Shown here: piece by piece, positions 59,701-64,000 of the stretch
Numbering within the stretch: position 1 is the first letter of the stretch
Layout: each line of letters starts with the position of its first letter
Assembly: GCA_963971285.1 (NCBI GenBank)
Contig: OZ020246.1
Span: forward strand, 24,960,494-25,024,493
Reading direction: 5' to 3'
DNA from: Astropecten irregularis
Taxonomy: Eukaryota; Echinodermata; Asteroidea; Paxillosida; Astropectinidae
DNA length: 64,000 nucleotides
The notes under the pieces: generated by a model
Told to the model about the DNA's origin: nothing
What the model saw: only the letters and a program-made list of their open reading frames with translations
The model's database searches: none
Program-made: the position numbers and the translations under genes

Positions 59701-61839
59701 ATACACTCAATGTTGTGAAATGAATTTGCATAATTAAGCTTAAAACTAAAAACTGTTTTCGTTTGATGTATTGCTCCATGGGGTGTGCGAGGAAGACTTA
59801 TATCCACATTTTAACTTAAGATAAAGCTTAATTTTTTGTCAAGGTTTACTGACTCAATTTTTCAAAATTAATCACCTTTCACAAAATCGACTGGAATGCG
59901 TTAATTGCAAGCCATTCAGCTTCGTTAAAAGAACAGAGTGAGCTTTCTTGGCTAATTGTAGTTGCTGCAATGGTTCTGGTTTGAAAACCATCTTGATTTC
60001 AACTCGTTCATATCTGCATTATTCTCACATCAAAAAGAAATCTTCGTATTTCCTTACTGAACAAAAAAAAACTCGTTAAATTTGATTCACCATGTGTGGC
60101 AGTCCACCTCACAGGTATACAATGTTAATGCTCCTGCTATTTTTGGTATAGCTATTATCAACTGTTTTCAATATAACCAACGTGTATTTTCATTAGTTCC
60201 TCAACATGATTAGATTATGACGTCAGAAGGCCGTGGCTTTATCTACCGCTGAGACGACAAGAATAGGTTTTGCGATCTGCTAGCCTCGGGTGGATCGGGT
60301 TTTCCGATTTATAAATAGAACTAGCTACGCGCTAAAGGGACAAGGGGATATAAAAATTGTCTCTATAGCAGCGACGTTCAATACTACATGGCTTGTACAT
60401 CCTCCCAATGAATACAATCTACAGTCTTCAGTGAAGATCTTCTTCAGTTTACTTAGAAATGTATCGGTCATCTTTTTTACAAAATGCTTCAGGAGGATAG
60501 AAAAGACGCTGAACGTCTATAAATACGACTGACATTGAAAAGAAAAGAAAATCCCCTCCGGCTGGATTCTTGTTTTGTGTGTGGCTATTGTAATGTGTGT
60601 GTGGGTGGGATAAGATGTGAGGATAGAATTTTTTTAGCCTTTTTATATCTGGGAAATCGTATAGTATATCGTTGGCCGTGGTGTAGCATGGAAGTCTAAT
60701 GATCATAAACCTATGCAGCCAACGCGCTGACTGAGATGAACAGCACTATGGGGTGATTGAACGCAGAATGTCGCACGGTCAATTAAAGTCCATTTTAGTC
60801 TTCAGTAATAATTCTGCACTTGTCATAATTGTGACCTCTTTATGCACCTCGAGAGAAATTTATGGGTTTGTACGTTTCAAGCCGAATCTATAATTGGTCT
60901 TTGCAGTGTTTGTGGCTCTCTCTGTGTTCTATTAGCGATTTGTTGTTCGAATAATGATGTCTAATGGTAATTGGTGACGGTCATCGTGAATGTCAAAGTT
61001 CATCTCAGTTTAGTTAATAACTATACGCTAGGTAGGCCTATGTGACACTTTAGATTTAAATCTAAATTCCGATTTTGGGGTTTAGATTTTAATTCAGAAT
61101 TTCAGCTTTTTTTGTACACGTGCTCTGTACAAAAGTATAGGAACGTTTATGATTTCAGCTTTTTCCTTGGTGTTTTCAGATTTTGTTTGTGTGGCCACTC
61201 ACATCCCTGATATGCATTTGGTATAATAATAATATAATAATAATAATTTATTTTTTTGTTTTGTCAAGTATTCCATGGACAGGTTGCAAAATGAGTAAAT
61301 TGAATGACCAATTTGTTTCATGTGCTTGTTAAACATATGCTTTACTGAACTTTTGAGTGTCATTTCTTTCTTTTGAAAAACATCACCAAATCCCAGTCAA
61401 GTTTTTTTTTTACTCACCTTGTATTAACTGTCAAAAGCAGAACGGTTTGTGCAATTTTCTCATGGTTGGTTCATTCACAGATTGGAATTGGGGTGAATTC
61501 CTCACATGGGGCGTGTGTTTCCTTATTTCATAACAATGTTGGACAGACACAAGTGCGAATGCTGATCTCTGAATCTTTACCAATCATGTGTCATACCTGT
61601 GATATCATCTAAGAAAGATTTGTGTGTTGTGTGTTGTGTGTAGAAGCAGCCATTTATGTGGACGCAGTTTATAGGTTTACCTCTTTTTTTGTCTATCCTA
61701 ATATTTGCAGCTTTTTAGATAGTTTGGACCGCATTGGCTCTGACGATTATCTGCCAAACGAACAGGACATTCTACGGACGCGAGTCAAAACAACAGGAAT
61801 TGTAGAAACTCACTTCACATTCAAAAATTTACATTTCAG
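38622..61839 (+). CDS. GNAO1: G protein alpha subunit, Go type, exons 1-5 (partial)
   Basis: Coding exons 38622-38739, 39235-39277, 55609-55750, 57086-57246 and 61711-61839 (118, 43, 142, 161, 129 bases) keep frame and give residues 1-197 plus part of 198 of about 354. MGCT carries the Gly2 myristoylation and Cys3 palmitoylation sites that anchor Gi/o subunits. The P-loop GAGESGKST is residues 40-48. Switch I has RTRVKTTG with the catalytic Arg179 and Mg-binding Thr182. [17 protein letters not shown] and [15 protein letters not shown] resemble Go more than Gi. In animals Go is abundant in neurons and couples GPCRs to channels and other effectors through G beta-gamma. The exon plan is that of vertebrate Gi/o genes. 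Switch II (DVGGQ), NKKD, TCAT and the C terminus lie right of the window. Confidence 0.9.
38740..39234 (+). other. G alpha o intron 1
   Basis: 495 bases with donor gtgagt and acceptor TTTTTTACAG. No repeat was recognised. Confidence 0.8.
39235..39277 (+). CDS. GNAO1: G alpha o exon 2: P-loop
   Basis: A 43-base exon encoding [14 protein letters not shown] plus two bases of Lys54, with donor ATGAA|gtaagt. It is the entire phosphate-binding loop. The 43-base length is the conserved size for this exon in Gi/o genes. Confidence 0.95.
40366..40735. mobile_element. TTAA-flanked MITE copy 6
   Basis: The right end GTATTATACCTTTAA and the full interior are present (TTTACGTACAACTTTCAGGG, CCGCCTGAAATTGTGTATTT, TTTTGATCTCGGGGTTAGAT). 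The left end is degraded (GTATAGCACAGGATTGCATA). Just outside lies a small hairpin, AAAAAGACCT...AGGTCTTTTT (about 40338-40363). Confidence 0.78.
41365..41714. mobile_element. TTAA-flanked MITE copy 7
   Basis: TTAAAGGTATAATACATGGT at the left; ACCAATCATGTACTGTA at the right, with the last bases lost. CTCAATCGGACATCTGAGTC and GGCGGAAATATCTTATAACG are shared. Confidence 0.82.
42111..42380. mobile_element. TTAA-flanked MITE copy 8, internal deletion
   Basis: TTAAATGTATGATACATTAT to ATCAATCCTGTACTGTACCT plus TTAA. It lacks the segment after the central palindrome (no GCGGAAATATTT block), making it about 100 bases shorter than full copies. Confidence 0.8.
43092..43461. mobile_element. TTAA-flanked MITE copy 9
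   Basis: TTGAAGATACAGTACAGGAT at the left; ACCAATCATGTATTATACCT plus TTAA at the right. The full interior is present in the orientation of copy 1. Confidence 0.82.
44037..44175. repeat. fold-back element, CGTAACTCGAGTTA family, copy 4
   Basis: GGGGTCAATGTCACGAAGCC to CTGGTGAAATCAACCC, with AATCGTAACTCGAGTTACGA and TACGTAGGGCTGCAAGGCAT. Confidence 0.82.
46071..46170 (-). repeat. tRNA-derived SINE fragment
   Basis: The minus strand has the B box (CCGGTTCGAATCCCGCTCCA) and the body with TTCTTTGTTCACTTTTCAAT, ending near the GGTTATATCATG side. Same family as 15196-15314; the head is cut at GGAGGTCGCC. Confidence 0.75.
46904..47266. mobile_element. TTAA-flanked MITE copy 10
   Basis: TTAAAGGTAATAATACATGA to TAGCAATCCTGTACTGTACC and TTTAA. 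All internal blocks are present. Left and right TTAA are intact. Confidence 0.85.
47836..48019. mobile_element. CAGTGGCGGATCTAG element with GAAAG duplication
   Basis: CAGTGGCGGATCTAG and CTAGATCCGCCACTG are perfect inverted ends. GAAAG flanks directly (47831-47835, 48020-48024). The interior consists of G and C homopolymers plus T-rich sequence. hAT-type non-autonomous elements with such ends are widespread in animals. It accounts for the poly-C tracts here. Confidence 0.85.
48215..48350 (-). repeat. diverged tRNA-derived SINE (second family)
   Basis: CAAAGAATCTTGCCTAAGGA followed by GCTGGACTCTAGACCCCACA corresponds to CAAAGCATCTTGCCCAAGGA and GCTGGATTCGAACCCACA at 63776-63840. The B box is mutated. 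Confidence 0.6.
48415..48512 (-). repeat. hairpin-GAAACG repeat interrupted by an ATA-rich SINE tail
   Basis: CTGACGCGTTTCGA is followed by an ATAATAATAATAATAATAA run, ACGCATTTATTGCGCGC, and then TCCTAGCAGGATCTTTATCA. The TTTCGA and TCCTAGCAGGATC halves are contiguous elsewhere (55375), so an ATA-tailed sequence seems to have inserted between them. Confidence 0.6.
50397..50597. mobile_element. hAT-type MITE with perfect 8-bp duplication
   Basis: The ends CAGTGGCGTCGCC and GGTGACGCCACTG are inverted, and TGAAGGAC flanks both sides exactly (50389-50396, 50598-50605). The interior is rich in GTGCCCCCC. An 8-bp duplication and these ends identify a hAT-superfamily non-autonomous element. Confidence 0.92.
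50967..51186. mobile_element. GAGCCN-arm element, copy 4
   Basis: GGGCTGAGGCTCCAGCTCTG on the left (outer end lost) and GGAGCCGGAGCCTGAGCCTG with CCTCCGTTTCGTAAACGCCA on the right. The interior TTTTCCTTTTCAAACCAGAG is shared with the copies at 23971 and 37358. Confidence 0.82.
51502..51812. mobile_element. TTAA-flanked MITE copy 11
   Basis: TTAAATGTATAATACATGAT to ACCAATCCTGTATTGTACCT, then TTGA. The middle is shortened around TTTTGATCTTACCCCGAGAT. Confidence 0.82.
52212..52580. mobile_element. TTAA-flanked MITE copy 12 ('CATACTTTGG' subfamily)
   Basis: TTAAAGGTACTATCATACTA to CCAAAGTACGATATTACCT, then TTAA. The interior shares CAGATTTACATAACTTACAG and a GATCTTTTAAAGAT centre with copies 3 and 13. 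Confidence 0.82.
52790..53240. promoter_or_regulatory. repeat-free intronic segment, candidate enhancer
   Basis: This stretch has no recognised repeat, is richer in CpG (AACGCAGCGCG, CGCCCCGACCGG), and contains clustered TAAT cores, such as GACTAATTAATGAAG (about 53107) and TATGCTAATTAAG (about 53198). These resemble homeodomain sites, but the function is inferred only. Confidence 0.25.
53585..53738. repeat. fold-back element, CGTAACTCGAGTTA family, copy 5
   Basis: GGGGTCGATGTCACCAAACT to GGCTTCGTGAAATCGACC; TTCGTAACTCGAGTTACGAT lies on the right side, so the copy is inverted relative to copy 1. Confidence 0.83.
53820..53962. repeat. TTAGGC-GTGTCCCAAATC fold-back, full copy
   Basis: CTAAGGCAGTGTCCCAATTC at the left and GATTTGGGACACGGCCTAA at the right are inverted. 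The inner GGCTGCCGACCGCAAATAAC pairs with GTAATTTGCAGCCGCAGC. Half copy at 21423. Confidence 0.82.
55186..55275 (+). repeat. hairpin-CAACG dispersed repeat (GGTCAG arm version)
   Basis: CTCTGAAGACGGTCAG, a loop, CTGACCGCAACGTCG, then GGCTCTTTTCAGAGCC and TCTCACAGAAGAG. It has the same architecture as 29660-29750, with arms changed in a compensating way. Confidence 0.65.
55375..55500. repeat. back-to-back pair of CTGCTAGGATCGAAACG repeats (long palindrome)
   Basis: The minus-strand copy (GACGCGTTTCGACCCTAGCA, then GGATCTTTCTCAAAGGC) is followed after a short spacer by a plus-strand copy (GCCTTTGAGAAAGATTCTGC, then TAGGATTGAAACGCATCAGA). The arms are about 55 bases long and include GGAGTTAGGAGGGTCTGA-type flanks. 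Confidence 0.8.
55609..55750 (+). CDS. GNAO1: G alpha o exon 3
   Basis: Encodes residues 55-101: [20 protein letters not shown] and on to [13 protein letters not shown], the first part of the helical domain. Acceptor TGATTCTCATAG, donor GAG|gtgagg. The 142-base length is the Gi/o norm. Confidence 0.93.
55998..56069 (-). repeat. SINE fragment
   Basis: GGTCAATGAAAGGTGAATAA and ACTGGAGCGGGATTCGAACC match the body and B box of the SINE at 15196-15314; it is truncated directly after the B box. Confidence 0.7.
56882..57029. repeat. fold-back element, CGTAACTCGAGTTA family, copy 6
   Basis: GGGGTCCATTTCACCAAACT to GGCGTCGTGAAATCGACCCC, with TGCATTGCAGCCCTACGTAG inside. Same orientation as copy 5. 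Confidence 0.83.
57086..57246 (+). CDS. GNAO1: G alpha o exon 4
   Basis: Encodes residues 102-154 plus two bases of Tyr155: [20 protein letters not shown] and on to [17 protein letters not shown]. Acceptor TGTTATTGTAG, donor AAGTA|gtaagt. This segment favours Go over Gi: the C/A-KMV-DIVS-M-D-EP pattern is Go-like. Confidence 0.93.
58081..58627. mobile_element. long inverted-repeat (fold-back) element with arms of about 230 bp
   Basis: Left-arm blocks TCTGCAACTCAAGTTTGAGG, GTATCAATGGAAAGCT, AATGATGTGTCACTTG and AATGAAATGTTGCAACAT return in reverse order and complemented as CATCCCTCAAACTTGAGTTG, AGCTTTCCAATGATAC, CAAATGACACATCATT and TTTTGCAACATTTCACTT. The spacer between arms is short. Outer ends are uncertain. 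No coding capacity. Confidence 0.82.
59318..59693. mobile_element. TTAA-flanked MITE copy 13 ('CATACTTTGG' subfamily)
   Basis: TTGAAAGGCACTATCATAAT to ACCAAAGTATGATAGTACCA, then TTAA. The interior carries TTCACAGATTTACGTTTCAC and CAGTTTTGATTTCCGAGTCA. Confidence 0.82.
61711..61839 (+). CDS. GNAO1: G alpha o exon 5: switch I
   Basis: Encodes the end of Tyr155 to Phe197 plus two bases of Arg198: [20 protein letters not shown], then [20 protein letters not shown] and HF. It holds the catalytic Arg179 and Thr182. Acceptor TATTTGCAG, donor TTCAG|gtaggt. The next exon, expected to start with the switch II region, is not in the window. Confidence 0.94.
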
Positions 61840-61877
61840 GTAGGTGCATTGTCCCCAGTACCCAGGGTCCATACCAA

Positions 61878-62121
61878 GGACCAATTTCATAGAGCTGCTT
61901 TAGCCCAAAATGTGCTTAAACATGAAAAGTCTTCATTGGTCAAACAGGATTACCAACCACATTTTCATGTGATGTTTACTGATTTTGACTTGTATTCGGC
62001 CATTGTTTGCTATTAGCATAACATTCGCAATGGGTTTTGGCTGGCGTACTGATTTCATGTACCAAGTATTTTGGTACTTAAGCAAATGTTGGTGCTTAAG
62101 CAGCTCCATGACATTGGCCCC
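61878..62121. repeat. fold-back element, GGRCCAATTTCATAGAGCTGCTT ends
   Basis: GGACCAATTTCATAGAGCTG and CAGCTCCATGACATTGGCCC are inverted. The inner AATGTGCTTAAACATG and TTAAGCAAATG/GCTTAAGCAG motifs recall the element at 1624-2050. Confidence 0.7.
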
Positions 62122-62444
62122 AGATAGATGTGATCTAAATGTGCTGGTAAATTTCTCTGTAGGTTTGGATGAGACGTCTCGGTCTTCTCTCAAACGAAAC
62201 GTTTTGTGCATCTGGAATTTTCTTAATCTAGCATCTTAAAACTGATACAAGGGATGGTATTACATCGAAGTATTGTGAAATGCCCATAAATCATAACCCT
62301 GAAGCCTTGCTGAAAACATTTGAACACTCAAGCATATTGCCCATATTGTTTGCATTATTGTTTTACCTCGTTTTTTAATGCAGATGCCCTATACATGTCG
62401 ATTTTACTGCTCAATACAAGTAATAAACTTATCCTTCGATAAAG

Positions 62445-62490
62445 ATCCTGCTAGGACCGAAACGCGTCATGCCCTCCTAACTCTAAGGAT
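62445..62490 (+). repeat. GATCCTGCTAGGACCGAAACG hairpin repeat
   Basis: AAAGATCCTGCTAGGACCGA followed by AACGCGTCATGCCCTCC and TAACTCTAAG; a member of the family at 157, 29318 and 55375. Confidence 0.7.
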
Positions 62491-62896
62491 TTTACTGCTC
62501 GTTGGAATGCAATTATAACCTTTTAATTAATGCATTCAGGTTTCACTTATTTCTGTCGAACTTTGGAAATAATACCGAGGTTACAACCTAGGCAGTGATG
62601 TCATGAATACGCACTTTTCTTCAAGTAAAATTGATTTACGTCTTCACATTAGGTATACACGTGTGTTTTTGTCATAAGCCTTTTGTGAGGTTAATTATCC
62701 GTGCATGTAATCCTATCACCTAATACCTTTCGGATTTGGAGAGAAGAAACAACGCTCACTTTATTAAAAAAGAAACTGTCCACGGCAGCTAGAAGACTGA
62801 GCCAAAATGGTTTCATGAAAATGTAGATCCGAGAGTAAAGGTATACAAGATTTCCTCTGATGGGAAAAGGTTTTTGCAGTTACCTGTTTTGGAGAG

Positions 62897-63263
62897 TTAA
62901 AGGTACAGTACATGATTGGTAACATACCCAAAGAGAAATGTTCACAGATTTACATTTACATGTAACTTTCAGGATATGGAGATGGTGGTGGTAGAAACAT
63001 ACCGTTAAAATATTTCCGCCTGAAATGGTGTATTTATCCGGAAACTAGTATAACAACGACCGAAAACAGTTTTGATCTTGGGGTAAGATCAAAGCCATTC
63101 TTTATGTTTTATAAGAAAATGTGAGTCGAGTTTTCGCTGTTTTCGTGACTCAGATGTCCAATTGAGCTCAGTTTTACAAGCTTATTGTTTTATGTACATG
63201 CTAGATCAGACAAAATGCGAGTGCTGTTCTGTGACCCTTACCAATCATGTATTATACCTTTAA
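62897..63263. mobile_element. TTAA-flanked MITE copy 14, intact ends
   Basis: TTAAAGGTACAGTACATGAT to ACCAATCATGTATTATACCT, then TTAA. Both TTAA sites and all interior blocks are intact, in the orientation of copy 1. Confidence 0.88.
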
Positions 63264-63564
63264 AGGCTATTGGATGTAGAAGTGAGTACATATTATTTCG
63301 TGTATGATGACTATTATGCTGTGAAGTGAAGGGATGTTATTATTATTTTATTCAACTGCTTCCGTCCTGCGAAGGATGTTGATCGGATGATTAAGTATAA
63401 TAACCTTGCACTGTCTATATACATGATCATTACCAATAGTGTCACAATGGCGGTATATCGCGTGGGCGGGAATGACACCGAACATGACAATGTTAACGGC
63501 AATTGGAAAGCAACAACAACAAAAACATTAAATATTCAATTAAATTGACTGTCACGTTCTTAAT

Positions 63565-63893
63565 TAATAATAATAATAATGATATACATGTAGTACATTT
63601 ATATTGCGCAGCTACTATTATGAATAAAACTCTACTGCACATAACAAATGTATTATTGTCCCTGGTCATCAGGCCATAATTTACATTCATGAAACCATCT
63701 CAACTCCCTGGGATTATACAGCCCTGGCTACCGTATTCAGTGCACACAGGCTAAAACCACAAAGATACAGTATGTGACAAAGCATCTTGCCCAAGGATGC
63801 AAGCACCAGTAACCCATGGCTGGATTCGAACCCACAATCTGTAGATTAGCCATGCTTTGAGTTCAACACGCCAGACCACTAGGCCACAGCACC
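63565..63893 (-). repeat. tRNA-derived SINE (second family), near full length
   Basis: Read on the minus strand: CTGTGGCCTAGTGGTCTGG (A-box zone), GTGGGTTCGAATCCAGCC (B box), a body with GCATCCTTGGGCAAGATGCT and TAGCCAGGGCTGTATAATCC, and a tail CGCAATATAAATG...(ATT)n. Head, body and trinucleotide tail make this about 330 bases. A diverged relative is at 48215-48350. Confidence 0.8.
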
Positions 63894-64000
63894 CCACTTT
63901 AGACTTTTCACAAGCTCAGTGTTTTCCTAAACTTCACCTTTTAAGCTTCCATAAGATGATAAGCTGATCGGAAGAAGATAATAAATAAAAAAACTTCTTA

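Larger units (their letters stand above)
57247..61710 (+). other. G alpha o intron 4
   Basis: 4.5 kb, with a CRE-type GTGACGTCAC (57533-57542), a long fold-back (58081-58627), a poly-G run (about 58807-58820), a TTAA MITE (59318-59693) and an ATA run (about 61224-61249). Nothing was recognised in 59700-61030. Confidence 0.75.
61840..64000 (+). other. G alpha o intron 5 (partial)
   Basis: Contains a GGCCCAATTTCAT-type fold-back (61878-62121), a hairpin-GAAACG repeat (62445-62490), a TTAA MITE (62897-63263) and an inverted SINE (63565-63893). No switch II exon was found. Confidence 0.75.

Noticed and set aside
2307-63263. CRISPR-like or tandem array built of the recurrent 370-bp units
   Set aside because: The units are dispersed in both orientations at irregular spacing with TTAA borders, i.e. 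transposon copies and not an array.
63820-63893. tRNA gene on the minus strand near the right edge
   Set aside because: The acceptor halves do not pair, and a SINE body and ATT tail follow directly.
61840-64000. Switch II exon of G alpha o
   Set aside because: I looked for a DVGGQRSERKKW-type exon in this stretch and did not see one; it must lie further right.

Overview
This is a piece of an animal nuclear genome: long introns with GT/AG borders, conserved metazoan genes and dense short repeats. All three recognisable genes are on the + strand, head to tail. The protein sequences, and the many tRNA-derived SINEs, fold-back elements and MITEs, suggest a marine invertebrate deuterostome, possibly an echinoderm. 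That guess rests on general impression, not on a diagnostic marker.

Layout. (1) 497-1084: the last two coding exons of a penta-EF-hand protein of the PDCD6/ALG-2 type; the 5' part lies left of the window. (2) 1085-8087: intergenic, repeat-rich. (3) 8088-30408: a complete eight-exon gene for an Ajuba/LIMD1/WTIP-family protein of 988 residues. It has a 645-residue low-complexity pre-LIM region in one exon, three LIM domains over exons 2-8, and a 150-residue tail with two PPxY motifs and a C-terminal TDL PDZ ligand. (4) 30409-38621: probable 3' UTR (possible poly(A) signal near 33899), intergenic DNA, and the TATA-containing promoter of the next gene. (5) 38622-61839: the first five coding exons (residues 1-198) of a Go-type heterotrimeric G-protein alpha subunit, interrupted by a 16.3-kb intron. 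Its remaining exons lie to the right.

The genes do not form a pathway. PDCD6 is a calcium-dependent adaptor, the Ajuba-like protein is a junction/Hippo scaffold, and G alpha o transduces GPCR signals.

Most of the non-coding DNA that can be interpreted is a mosaic of small mobile elements: 14 copies of a TTAA-flanked MITE in two subfamilies; several fold-back families with different interiors but the same terminal motif (GGGGYCRATTTCAC); a family whose arms are built of GAGCCN hexamers; hAT-like elements with clear target-site duplications; at least two tRNA-derived SINE families; and hairpins followed by GAAACG. Two palindromic octamers, TAGGCCTA and TACATGTA, are strongly over-represented. 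I found no bacterial-type system, CRISPR array, rRNA or functional tRNA gene, and no convincing additional protein gene.
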